Assembly (NCBI GenBank): GCA_030141605.1
Contig: JAQGDQ010000185.1
Span: 287,001 to 351,000, forward strand
Length of the DNA: 64,000 nt
Reading direction: 5' to 3'
Origin: Tubiluchus corallicola
Taxonomy: Eukaryota > Priapulida > Priapulimorpha > Priapulimorphida > Tubiluchidae
This document shows, piece by piece, positions 1 through 13,297 of the stretch. The stretch's first letter is position 1. Every line of letters begins with the position of its first letter. Below the pieces are notes generated by a model that was not told the origin of the DNA, made no database searches, and was given only the letters and a program-made list of their open reading frames with translations. The position numbers and the translations under genes are program-made.

Positions 1-3000
1 AACTTTTGTGTGTGTGAGAGATAAGGTCAGCCCAATGCACTCAGTCTGTAAATTCGATCGAATCCTATCTAGTGTCATATATCTAGATAGCATAAGTTGA
101 TTTTAAAAAAATGTTTCTTCTGTGCATATATTATGAGGGGGTGACCTGCAAAGTCACGAATCTATGATTTTTGAAAAAAACTGAGATGTACACCAAAATA
201 TAGATCTCGACGAAGTTTTTACTTTGAAAAGCAAGGTATTTGCAAATAAATGCATCTTTATCACTATTTTAACAGTCTTTTTTCACAAGAACTTGCAAAC
301 TCTACTATCTTCCCCCTGACAGAGATATGCAAACATGCTTATCTTAAATTAAATCAAGTTAAATTTTCTCAAAACGTGCTTACTTTTAGATACGTGACTC
401 TGCGCACCTGCTCACATACAAATAAAATATACACATTAACCATCGCTGTTTTAATATCTGTGATTACTAAAATTAAAAGTAAAAAAGTGACCGGTATCGC
501 AATCACTTCATTTGCAGAATTGCATAACACATCTTCAAGAATAAGTGAAAGAGGCTGGCCAACTTGGAAAACACAAATAATTGCTACACTTCCTACTCAA
601 ATCGCCGTAAAATTCCAACAGGTTCTTCACTTAATTGTAATTTTGCTACGGATATATGTAAGGCTGACTCATTTTTGATCAAACGAGTGGAAGACGTTCG
701 TTTACGTAGGATATGGTTTATTTTGGTTTAATTTATGTGATATGATATGTGGCCAACACGGCCAATCAAGATACGTTTTACAAACAATCCACATTTTACA
801 TGCATATATGAGAGTATTTAGCTGCAAAACATTGTATCATTAGATGTCAGCATAATACAGGACGACTTCTCTTCATCACTAAACATTACATTGTTAAGAT
901 GCAGTTCAGTTGCAGAACTATTTAAAAATTTACGTGCTACTGCGTGCTTAGAGCAATAAAACAAGAAAAGTAATTTTGCAAGACCTAGCTAGCCGTGGCC
1001 CGCAACTGATGCACACTAACGCATATTTCTCTAAAACTCAAGTATTTTATAGCCAATGCGCAGGTAATTAAAACTATATAATGGCTTACTTGTTACAATT
1101 TTCCCCAGAGTTGCTTTTGTGTGGAATTTGTTCATCAGAACCGTGCTTTCTTACTGGTTTTTGATTGTTTCTTGCTAAGTATGGCACCACACAGGTGCAT
1201 TCGACAAACTGCTCATGCACACAAAATGAGTTTTTATAATAAAAAATAACATGAAAATTTGGTATAATCTAAAATTGAGAGCTATAAAAAATATTCGTAG
1301 AGTGACGAAAACTAAAATTTTCTCTACAAAAACAATATTGAAATTAAATACATACAAAAAAACTTATGTAAATTTCGTTACTTACCTATTACAAGAAATA
1401 GACACATGAAAAAGAAAAAAGAACAACAATTAGTATAAGCATAGAAAAAATTACAAAGTAGTTTTAATTATTGCATTATTTATTTTACCTATGACTGTTG
1501 GGAACTTTAAAAATTGTACACTTAAGTTTCAGGCCCGACCCCAAGTTGACTGTTTAAACACAATGTGGACAATTCAGCAAAATAAACACAAAAACCGCAT
1601 AGTTTAACTGACTTAAAATTTTGGGAATGAAAAGTCGACGAGTTTATAGAAAGCTGCTGTTTTGTCACCAAACAGAAAACCGGGCAATAAACTGAACAAA
1701 CTCGGGGTGTAAGTGGAACAAAATAAACTAGATGCCAGGCCCAAACATTTTCACTTAAATGAAATAAAACTTTCCTTTGTTCAGATTATTTCGTTCACCC
1801 ATCTAGTACTTTTAATGCATTTGCAGCTTAACTTTCAACTACTTTTCTAAAAAGAGCTGAAAATTTTTACACTAGAAACAGCTTTTGAAATGCAATTAGC
1901 AGCAAGCCAATAAAAGTGAGCAATTACTAAGCTAGGTACTATAACAGCTACAGCTGTACATAAGAAAATATACTCATGTTATTTCATCCCATGTCTACTA
2001 AATATCTCCATGAATTCCCAGTAACTTAAGAATATCGTTCCATGGATTCCTACGGCTCAACACACACGCGAAACCAGTTAACTATATAATATGAATTGGC
2101 CAACACAAAACGAAGAATTTATGAACCTGTTTGACTTCTTATTTTATAAAAAGTGATGGTTTAGTAAACGTTTTAAAATAAAAATAGATCTTGCGTTTTT
2201 CTTTGGCAATTGGTTTAAAGAGAAGTTTTGTTAAAGAAAAAAGATTAGTATAAAATTAAATAAAACAAATTTATTTCTGAGCAACATAGATTTAGTTCTT
2301 GTTACTGTAGTGCTTTTAGACAGTAAAATGCGTGCAATAAAATGATAAATATTTACATATTTAAAGTATTTAATGGAATTGAAAAGCACGAAGTCATTTT
2401 CTAAAGCCTCGTGATTCAGAGAGTGTTACACAAATTTACAAATCAGTCGTATTTCAGAAAACACAAAATTATATTTCTACTATAAGTATGCGTTTCATTG
2501 GGCCGAGAAGCAAAATCAAGAAACACCACAAATAACAATGGAAATCAAATTTTGATTTTACTCTAGGGTGTGAAGTCAAGGATGAAAAACGGCCATTTGT
2601 AGAGTGCACGAAAAATAGAGATCTTGCGGTTCGTCAAAAACCGGCCTGTGGCGCCATCTGTTAATAATAGTGTTACAAAATTAAACTTTCAAAATTCGGA
2701 AGTTACAGGCGATAATCAATGCAATAACCACACAATTTTGAATCAATCGCAATGTTAACTGTTTCATTCATAATAGTAAGCTAAACTGAAGCTAACTCGA
2801 TATTTTAGAAGCACAAAAACAAGCATTTTAACACATGACACATCACCATAATCTCGTCTCATATTTACTCAAAAATGGAATCAGGATTATTGGGCTGAGG
2901 GTATAATTAATTCAGACAGCTCTAATAATCAATAAAAATTACCATTTCTCCCTTTTTTCAAACACTGAAAGCCGCATTCCTGGCAATAAAGATCAACCAA

Positions 3001-3540
3001 TGAACTGATTGTATGGGTTAGTCTATGGGTATTATTCATATAACCGCAGGGGATCATAAATATCACTGACTTGACAGTAACTATGCTGCGCTAATGAAAA
3101 AATGCTTAAAGAACATAATTTCGAAACTCTAAACACGACTGGAACGAGCGAGAATAGGCGGGCTTGTCCCTATCCTATTAATATCAGCTAATTCCCCATA
3201 TCATCAAAGCAGCAGTGTGACGGTTAGATTTCAAGGATAAGTTCTCAGTTACGGAATTCTCTTTCACTGAATGGCACGGATTATGTCTGTCAGATGAGCT
3301 ACACCTTTCAGCGCTTTTGTCGCATCAGCCACTATTTGTGTAAATTTCTTGTGCTAATAATGCGTGAAAAACAACTTTTTCTTATGAATGGGATACAACG
3401 TATCAAAAATTCTGTGCTGCAAATGTATTAGAAACTGGTTTAATGCAAAGGAATAGCGAATTAATAGAATGGCAAAATAACTGACTGGCTTGTTGTATAG
3501 CTGACTGAATGTTGAAAGCACTGAATATCAGACTAGCTGG
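1..3540. other. No supported gene
   Basis: AT-rich sequence. A 142-codon frame at 250-678 begins in a poor context and resembles nothing I know; in DNA this long a frame of that size is near the edge of chance. AGATGGCGC (CTCF-like core) lies at 2651-2659 on the minus strand. Confidence 0.6.
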
Positions 3541-3564
3541 CTGAATGACTGACTACTAACTGAA

Positions 3565-3915
<351 letters not shown>

Positions 3916-4176
3916 GTGACTAAACGAATTCACGAATAACTGACTAATTCCCAGGCTTACTTATTTGAGGAATTTATCGATGACACAAGGCCTAGATGTC
4001 AAGACCGTTTAACTGTTGGCGGCTGACTGACTAAGAAAATTAATTGACCGATATGTGGGCTGTATAATTATCCAACAGACGGAGTGACTACGTGTTTTTG
4101 TTTTATTTTTCGCTTTAGCTTTTTTGTTAATCTTGGTTGTGTGACTTTATTTCAAATTTCAACTATGCCTGCCCTC

Positions 4177-4207
4177 ATTATTATTATTATTATTATTATT
4201 AATATTA

Positions 4208-4278
<71 letters not shown>

Positions 4279-4302
4279 ATTAATATTATCATTATTATTA
4301 TT
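4177..4302. repeat. (ATT)n microsatellite
   Basis: About 125 bp of ATT units with a few AATATT and ATC interruptions. Confidence 0.97.
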
Positions 4303-6301
4303 TTCAATTCTTTATTCATAGAAAATTTTACACAGAGTGATTTTTAGTATAGATAATTAATACATGATAATTTTTGTTAGTACTTAAAGGACAAGAAAAG
4401 GACTACCTGAAGTAGGTTTGAGAAAAATGGCTTTAAAAAATTATATTACTTTATAGCAATTTTATGCGTATGTCTTACTCGCACTGAAAGGAATTTTAGT
4501 TTGTTTTCATTTTAAATCTCCCGCAATACTGTTCCGAAGTGGTCATTACATGACGCCAAACGTAAATCAAGTGAAGAAAAGGCAACGCTAAATTATATCT
4601 CAAAAGACTTTCCGTGCAAATCTATATTACTTAGATTTCCGCTTACGTGCTAGAAAGACTTATGTAACTAGAAAAGGAAATTATTAATTATTTGAAATGT
4701 TTTCACCGATTGGTAAACCACTCACTAACCAAAGAACGTATTTTTAATCTTATTGGCAAGACACAGTAATTTTAAATTTTATTTAATTAGTGACTTGTGC
4801 GCTACGAATGCTCTGATTATTTTTCAAACTTTCAAAATGTTATCTAAATTTGTTTCAAATGACCTGTCGTGAAAATGGCTGCGTCTAACGGTCATCGCGG
4901 GAGTTTAAATTTACATGTTTTATACAGCGTGACTGCCGATTGAAGTTCTGCGTGCAAAAAGGCAGTACGTAAGTGATATAAAATTTCAAAACGAATTTTT
5001 CAAGCTTTATGTTTATGAAGGGTTTTCTTGTGCTTTAAAAAAAGATGATGAAGTCCATACATACAATTCTACTGCTATCGTTGCTGTATGTCATCACAAA
5101 ACTACACGCCTAAAGAGTGAAGCTTATTATAATGCCTAAACAGTGTTGAATGAACTGCGTTACCAAAGCCACGCCAATACATGTAACCTTGCTAAATAAA
5201 GAAGGTTGGGAAAAAGAGTTCTGGAATGCAAACATGTAATTCCTATTGAATTGCATGATTTAGGTCTAGGTCGCTTAGCTTAGCTATTCTCCTGCAGGGC
5301 TTGCCTCCATCTAGGACCCCCACATCGAAACGACCACCGAAAACGTTAGGAAATTCAATAAAAATCACCGGGGCCATTTTCATGGTAATTCATTTAGTTG
5401 ACAAAAGGTGGCACTTAAAACGATCTATGGCTTTATCATAAGATCAAAGGTTAAAATACCGACAATGCAGGCATTAAGACACCCCAAAAGTTGCGAATCG
5501 ATTTTAGAAAAAAAAGATTTCAAATTAGTCACCCTCTAGTAAATCGAAATTCGTAATCCGTTTTTAAAAGTGATAAATCAAACACAGAAAAATGCAACTT
5601 ATAGATCTATTCAACTAATTTTCGTTTGTATCTCTGACTGTTTACTTATCATTGAATTTCTATAAGTCCATAAGATTTACACCTAAAAACTCATTAAAGT
5701 GCGTGCTCGTTGATGGTTTTATCTACGAAATAACAAATGTTAATATTAAAAGAACACGTAAATTTTTAAAAATTCTCGCATTAAACAAGCACTCCCACAA
5801 GTGACGTAATTTTGTGCACAAGGTCAGTATTCATTCTTTAATCTGTGTGACTGCGTATTCCTCATGTCCCAGCAATTATATGAGTTCTATCTGATTGCAC
5901 AAAAGATTTAAAAACCAAATAAGTATCATTATGATTTTGAATCTTAGTTAGCTTGATTTTTTGTGAGTCGCAGGTCGTAAGTCATCGAGCCACAAAAATG
6001 CAAGAATAACAAGCGACTACTTCACCCACACAAACGTTGAAATTACGTGTTTTTAACTACATTTGTGAGGCGTTAAATGACTTTAGGTGTTAAATGACTT
6101 TATTCTTGGCAGTAGACAATTATCATTAACCTTTTGGATTACTGATTTTTCAGATGAAAATTTACTGCTTACTGATCGTAGACACTACGTAGGAACTGGA
6201 CAGTTCGCGCATTGTTCATTGATGGATGAAAACCGATTAGAGTTTACCCATCAATTTTATTCACATTTTCATTCGCAAACCCGGATTTTTATACGCAGTT
6301 T

Positions 6302-6403
<102 letters not shown>

Positions 6404-6989
6404 TAGCAATGATTCCTATTATTTGCCAATCATCAACATCAGTAAATTGGGCGAAGCATTATTACAGCTATTAGACATGGCAAAAAGAACGAACTGTCCT
6501 TGGATGTCAGTAGAACCCAAGTCCATTTTCAACAACAACAACAACAACAGGCAAAATCTCGGGGTTTACAAAACAGAAAGAAAAAACGAGCGAGGCTGCT
6601 AGCGAATTCTTTTGAGAATAACTTAACTTAAGAAAGGTCGTCAGCCAGAACATCCGGCCATTAATTACCACTAGAGTGTCAGGGGTAATTACTTTAATAG
6701 ATGTTGCCTATTGCTGCTGCTTGACCACTGGTCACTACTACCCGACTCCTCCTTATTCGCATTTCGCTCCTCCTCTTTGATAATCCACAATCTCAAGTCA
6801 CGAAAGCTTTAGCTTTAAAATAAGTTTTTACCAACATGCAACAATAGTCAACAAAAAAGGAACAATACGTGCACATAATACGTCATTACAGAACATCACA
6901 GTTTCTCTGATTAAGAAACATTAGGTGCAGTAAACAGTTTAAAAAACAAATAAATTAGTGTCAAAAGAAAGTAGTTTTCTTTCTTTAGC

Positions 6990-7100
6990 AATCTATTAAT
7001 ATATTATTAATAGATTAATATCTATTATTATATCTATATAATAGATTATCTATAATATCGATTATATCTAATATCTATTAATATCTATTAATATTTAATA
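6990..7100. repeat. Degenerate AT-rich ATCTATTAATAT array
   Basis: Overlapping TATTAATA and ATCTAT words repeat with variation and form many short palindromes. Confidence 0.7.
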
Positions 7101-8593
7101 TCTTCAAACTAGAGGTACGAGAGTTAAATTTTAAAATCATTACTTTCACTTAATCCAGTTGCAGCATATACATGAAATTGATCATAATCTTAAGAATACG
7201 TATGTCTTCTGACAGCATTAAAAAAAATTTCTCTTCTTCAAATTTTCTTCACTATTACAATAATTGCAGATCTTAATTCTGGTTGCATTATGCTCGCAGA
7301 CGTTGTCATTATAATGAGGAACCTGGGAAACGTAATACGTAGCAGAAGTTACAACGATGTCGAATTTATTTAAAGAAATCGCAAAAGCACAACAAGCAAT
7401 TAGACATGCAGTTTCTAGCCGCAGTGTAAAAAAAGGCTCAACACAATGACAGGTAGCAGGCAAGTGATGTCCAGATGCTGTACAAAGTCAAGAAAATTTA
7501 TTGTTTTTATTCTTCTTACACTGAGCATTTATAGTGAAAGTGGCCGAATAATTGCATAAAGTGAGAATTATTTCAACTCGTCAATTCAAGAACATAACTG
7601 CTAAGAAAATACAAGTAAGAACTCATTTTATGTAATAGTTTCTTTACTATGGTAAAATGGGCTAATGCCGTACACTGGCTGAGTCGAACAATAAAAACAT
7701 CCTAACTTTACTAAAACAAGAAAATATTATATAAACTGTTGTTTTCTCTTCTCTTTAATAAAAAATAGGAAAAATGGTGTCTATACCACTTTGCTGTTGC
7801 TAGTAATGTCTGAGGCTCGCTAAACAACATTAACCAGTAGGTGAATTAGCCCATTTTACCCTTTTAGAACTATAATCTAAATGCTTCTAAAATTGGAATT
7901 CTAAGGAAAATTGCTTGGCCCGGGAGATTTTTATTTACCATTTATTCGTGTATGTCTAGCCCAAACAATGCAATTACGTTATTGAATTAGTACAAAAAAA
8001 CGCGTACAACATACATACATACATACTTATAACAAACTCGTACAACATACAAAAAGAAGAGTGGATACAACGGTTCCAAAGGGTTCCAACGGCTGCATCT
8101 AAAATTTAAGCCATGAGAAGTTTACATAAACGGCACAAGCTAAAAACATTTCTAACATTAATCTGTAACCACATGAACGATGCGTAGCAACAATTTCATT
8201 TTGTTTGAGATAAACGTGCACTTTTCACGAAGTATTCAAAGTTTCAGCTTGTTATTGTTCATGATCGTTATACCTACCTACCTGGAGAACCAATTTACCT
8301 GATGATAATTAACCACAAGTAAATATTCTGCATCCGAAACGAGAATTTCTAGTTCAGCTGTTTACTATATACAGTCTGGCTGATATTCTCATTTCTACAA
8401 AAATATTAAACTCAAGAGCATGAAACTAGAACTTGGTAAATGAAAGGGAACAGCTGATTTGTCACCGCGTGTGATTAGCGACGGAGTAATGCAATAGTCG
8501 ACCTGATGAATGGAACTAAAATGCATTTCGTTATCTCTTTTCATTACATACCTACTAAAATTTTTCAGCCAAAATCATTTACTGTGTCCCCTC

Positions 8594-8598
<5 letters not shown>

Positions 8599-8646
<48 letters not shown>
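8599..8646. repeat. (CT)n microsatellite
   Basis: About 24 CT units immediately before the dispersed repeat copy 1. Confidence 0.95.
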
Positions 8647-8653
<7 letters not shown>

Positions 8654-8654
8654 T

Positions 8655-8850
8655 TACACACTTTCTCTCCCCACCTTTAATCCTTCTCTCTTAGGAATCC
8701 TGACTGCTTGACTGCATCCAGGCTAATTTCTACGAATATCAGCTTGCTCCATGGCAAATACACGTGTACGACAACATTCAAAGTTTTAACTAGGCTTTGT
8801 TGTTGTTAACTATATTGCATATTGAGTTAACCATGTTGCATGTTACAGTG
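8655..8850 (+). repeat. Dispersed repeat, copy 1
   Basis: Following a (CT)n tract, this segment shares GGAATCCTGACTGCTTGACT, CATCCAGGCTAATTTCTACG and ACGACAACATTCAAAG blocks in the same order with 13055-13297. Non-coding. Confidence 0.8.
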
Positions 8851-11800
8851 TCTCGCACACTTTTTTGAGCTTCAAGAGTATTTATCCAGCTGAGTTGAAA
8901 TTTTTGGTAGCGTGATTAACTAGGTTAGGATGTCCTTAGTTCAAAACAAAAAAGTTTGTAGTCAGTGCGTTCGTTAATTAGTTAATAAATCACAGAAGAT
9001 TAATTACTCCTATATTAATCTGTAAACTTTGACGTTCGGTTATAAAATTTCTTAACAAACTATTAAAATTACGAAACAGCATCTCGAATCATAAGTAATA
9101 ATCTGATAGAAATATCAGATTTTCGACCGCTAACAATACATTCGTAGTCGTAACTTACTCACTGGAAGGTGATAGCGGTAGTTTATAGGTTTTGCACATG
9201 CGGAAGGGCTGAAATCAAAATCAATATACTCGCTTTGCATAGTATATCTTAGCTACTTTCTCATACTCTGATCTGTGTCTCACTAACAATCAGCAATTAT
9301 TATGACAATAATTGTCTAGCGAGTGGGACAGAGAGGGGCATAGATAAATCACATTTGGAAAGCGTAGAAAACATCCATTTTCTTTTGAAGGTGATAAATG
9401 TTTTACGTACCTCTCCTAGAGCTAGCCTAAAGGCAGTCATGCAAGTTAATTTAACTACACGGTATTTTAAGCTAGGTTAGACAGATTGCATTTGGAGAAA
9501 ATTTAATAAATTACTATTATCAACCTTCAACCAAAGAAGCGCGCATAACTTCTGCTATTTGGGTGGATATCTTATGAAGAGTTCAAGTACTCCTTTTCTT
9601 CCCATGAAAAGAATGATTCATATACGAATGGCCCATTATCATCTGAAAATTTCAAAAATTTCAATTTAACGGAACGACGAAGCAGAACCTTTATTAACCT
9701 GTAACTTCTTCAACAAAACGCATATTATCCACGACCGTTGCCCAGAGACTGGCGTCTATCCGAAACTAAAAAACACCTCGAATAAGACTGACTGACTTGT
9801 TTACTTCTAACAACAAGGTTATTGAGCAAACAAAGCGAAACTATTTAGTTGATGATACTTAAGTACATTACGCTAAGTTCATTGATGTCGTTGCACTGAG
9901 ATAATTAACAAATAAATAAATAGAAAAGGAAATGTTGACGCTGCGCATGCGCAATAAAAAGGAAGTGTGTATTTGTTTTAGTTCTAGGTCAGTATGATCG
10001 AGATAATAAGATGAAGAGAGCTACAAGAGTAAATGATGAGAAAAAAGGCAGTAGAGTAAAATTGGGCAGGCAGGAAAGGAAAGGGAGGCAGGCAGGCAGA
10101 CAGAACGGAGCGTGGAGAAGAAAGAGATGGACTTGAGTAACAGCCAGAGAAATAGAGACAGAGAGGGAGGGGGAGAGATAAGAGAGAGAGAGAGAAAAAA
10201 GAGAGAGGGAGAAATAGAGAGAGAGAGTTGAAAACAAAGATACAATTCTGCAAAAACACAATTCTGCAAAAATCTACAAGAAAAATGACTACATGATGCG
10301 TTCTGCAAAAGAACACAAAATTTTGTTGTCGGGGCAACTTTTCCATTTAGGACTGCTTGACAAGTGCTTAACAAGTCACAAGTTAAATTTATTCCTCCAG
10401 CTTGCCCCGAGATACTAGGTAAACAATTTAACTTGTATCTGATTGCCTAAATAAACACATAAACTGTATAGGTTATAATTACCATATCAGTACAGTGAAA
10501 CGTTTGCTGATGTCAGTGTTTGTGAAACTTAGAAATACAAGATAAACAACGCAACTTGTATTTAATTACCTTAATAAACACAATATATGAATAATAGGTT
10601 ATAATTATTACTTACCATCTCAGTGAGACATTCACTGATGATCGATTACATTAATTATTCTGATATCCATTCAAATGAAAGGAATTATTGTTTCATCCAA
10701 GCTGTACATTGTTTTTTAATCAGTCTTATTATCTGTATTACGTTAAGGTGGTACCAGCCTGTGATGTATTATGGCTGAGCAGCTGTTTTATTAATTATGA
10801 AAAAGTTAATATTTCCCCTTGGGTAGCAGCCTGAACACCAGAAGATCACTTTGTTTTTATGTCAGTCCGTCTCAAACACAACTGATTTGCACTTACGAGA
10901 TTAAAGATTATAAATTACTTATGTGTTTAAATAGTTTCTAATTAAATTTCACTACGAATTTGGTGTTATCTGTACTTAAATAAAAGGTTGTGCAACATTC
11001 AGAAACGAAAGGGAAAAGTAATTAGTACTTCATGCGATATATTTATAAACATACAAACATAATCCTTTAATTCCATTGTTATACATACAAAAGTATCATA
11101 CAAGTAAAACAATTATGTATAACGAGTTAAAGAAACTGTTGTATGCAATAGTGTTAAAAGCCCCACAAATACAAATACAAGCGACATGGAACACTAACAC
11201 TTCAACATAAAACTAATACACGTATTACAAATGATATCAAACATCAAACCATACATACAATTATATAATACAAATTCAAATGACACAAAGACATAGAAAA
11301 CATACTTTTCGGCATAATAACCAATACACATAATAACATCACTATCTAAAAGCGAATTAAACCTACAACATACACATACGTCATCTTAATTAGAATGCAA
11401 TATACATATTTATATAACTAAAACTAGTTGTGATTCAACGTCAGTTAATGTTAAGTTAATAAACGAAATGAGCTGGAAAAATTATTGGCATTGTCTTGTT
11501 TAAAGCACCTGCTCCACTTGTCGGTCTTTCTGAAGTGAAATTAATTTGTCCTTATCGTTGCAACATTAACCGCATCATATATCGTACATATGAGTGTTTG
11601 TTGCATGGTGGTATGTTTAATAGACGTATATTTAATTGCATAGTGGCATAGACTTCGAGAATATTTATCGAAAAATTAATGATATTTCCTGCATATGTAG
11701 TTGCTGTTTCTCTGTGGGGTTGAGTGGGACGAGACAGGAGTCCCATAAAATGCATTTATAACAAGCGAAAAAAAACAAATTTTTGGTATGCCAAAATCGA

Positions 11801-11990
11801 TTCTAAATGGACAAAATGAAAACAGAACTATAGTTCAAATGTTAACAAAAAACAAGTATTTGTCTGACTGTTTCCCGGGCAAATTTGAAATAATTGCCAT
11901 TAACCACTACATTCTATGGTAGCATGGTCACTTCTCTGGTCAGGTAAACAGTTACTAAATTCCTGATTTTTATGAAGTTTTAGCACTTAC
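8851..11990. other. No supported gene apart from low-complexity tracts
   Basis: AT-rich DNA. The opposite-strand frames at 10.0-10.37 kb are driven by the purine-rich tract. From 11040 to 11350 short ACATAC and ATACAA words recur without forming a clear array. Confidence 0.55.
10060..10235. repeat. Purine-rich degenerate (GA)n and GGCA tract
   Basis: GGCAGGCAGGCAGACAG followed by imperfect GAGAGA runs. Frames on the opposite strand are low-complexity. Confidence 0.8.
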
Positions 11991-12129
11991 CGGACAACCC
12001 AATATTTCCTGACTCTCTCATAGTCACTAAACTGTGATGACACTGATGAAACAGAACCACTACGCTGATGCAGCGTTCCAAACATGGGTAAAGCAAGTTC
12101 ATCAAATTTTGACACGAAATTCAAACTAT
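11991..12129 (-). CDS. Candidate internal coding exon
   Basis: On the minus strand the acceptor GTTGTGGTTCGATTTCAG is followed by 139 bases and a perfect donor, CCG|GTAAGTGC. The frame reads SLNFVSKFDELALPMFGTL, then a Ser-rich segment (RSGSVSSVSSQFSDYERVRK) ending YWVV. Phase is 1 in and 2 out. Composition is clearly less AT-rich than its neighbourhood. The Ser-rich peptide resembles a phosphorylated linker. It may belong to the minus-strand PDZ locus or to a separate gene reaching left; no partner exon was identified. Confidence 0.4.
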
Positions 12130-12879
12130 CTGAAATCGAACCACAACGGAAACTTCCACTTGCCCACTTGCGGCACAATCACCGCGCTATCAATTCGGCA
12201 AAACTAAAAGGAAATTGTCTTGATTGATTATTGGTCGATCAAACGCAAAACGCTGACGCACAGGAAAGTGCCTCGTTCCTTTACTTGACAACTTACACTG
12301 ACATTATGAAGTTTCGGTATGAACCGTTGGAGTGCATTGCAGGTGTATTGCTAGAGGAAGATTAGTAACATCGTTACCCACCCATGACGAACAGGGGCGG
12401 CTCTGCAAAGGGTGCTGTCAGTACGCCTTAGACTAAAGCAGAAAAAGTTCGCAATTTTTTGGCACATCATCTGCTGTAGAAAGTGGCTACTAGGCTTGCC
12501 AAAAACCAATGTGGTGAATTGGAATTGTAACTAACGTTATTGGCAAACTCGAGGGTCTACCGCTAATGCTAGATTATGGAACGGTGATGCAGCAGGTTGT
12601 TTAAATTTCAGGAATTTTAAAATCAGCAGCTGGTGGCTGTTGCTACTAAATCCAGCCAACAAAGTTCTAAACTATTCAAATGCGGGTATAACAACAATGA
12701 ATATTTTTTACTTTTCAAGTTGTGAATATTACAACTTTTTACAGCATGCAACAAGCAGCTGTAAGAATATACTTAATGTTTTTTATACATTTCTTTTATT
12801 GTTTCGACAAGCCCTCTCACCTACCCTCTTACTTGCCTGTATGCTTTCTTACTTGCCTACCATCCTTCTTTCTGGAAGT

Positions 12880-12890
12880 CTTTCTTTCTT

Positions 12891-12989
<99 letters not shown>

Positions 12990-13050
12990 CGTTTCTCTCT
13001 TTCTCTCTCTTTCTCTCTGTTTCTGTTTTCTCTCTCGCTCTCTTTCGACA
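12880..13050. repeat. Compound (CTTT)n(CT)n(CTAT)n microsatellite
   Basis: Three pyrimidine-rich motifs follow one another and lead into dispersed repeat copy 2, the same arrangement as at 8.6 kb. Confidence 0.95.
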
Positions 13051-13054
13051 CATT

Positions 13055-13297
13055 TGCACACTCTCTCCCCACCCTTTTCCCTTTCCTCTTGGGAATCCTG
13101 ACTGCTTGACTGCATCCAGGCTAATTTCTACGAGTATCAGCCTGCTCCATTGCAACTACACATGTACGACAACATTCAAAGATTTAAGTGCCTGCTCCAT
13201 TGCAACTACACATGTACGACAACATTCAAAGTTTTAAGTAGGCTTTGTTGTCGTTAACTGTACTGAACATTGCGTTAACTATGTTGCATGTTTCTTG
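13055..13297 (+). repeat. Dispersed repeat, copy 2, with internal duplication
   Basis: Same family as 8655-8850 and also preceded by a pyrimidine microsatellite. A unit of about 48 bp containing CTGCTCCATTGCAACTACAC and ATGTACGACAACATTCAAAG is duplicated in tandem at about 13141-13236; copy 1 has it once. Confidence 0.8.

Noticed and set aside
250-678. 142-codon plus-strand frame
   Set aside because: Weak start context, no recognised motif, AT-driven composition; a frame of this length is close to chance in 64 kb of such DNA.
9984-10374. Overlapping minus-strand frames rich in Ser and Leu
   Set aside because: Three frames stay open at once over a purine-rich low-complexity tract.
12640-13237. 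Two overlapping plus-strand frames of 153 and 171 codons
   Set aside because: Open only because of the CT/CTAT repeat, and they run into the dispersed repeat.
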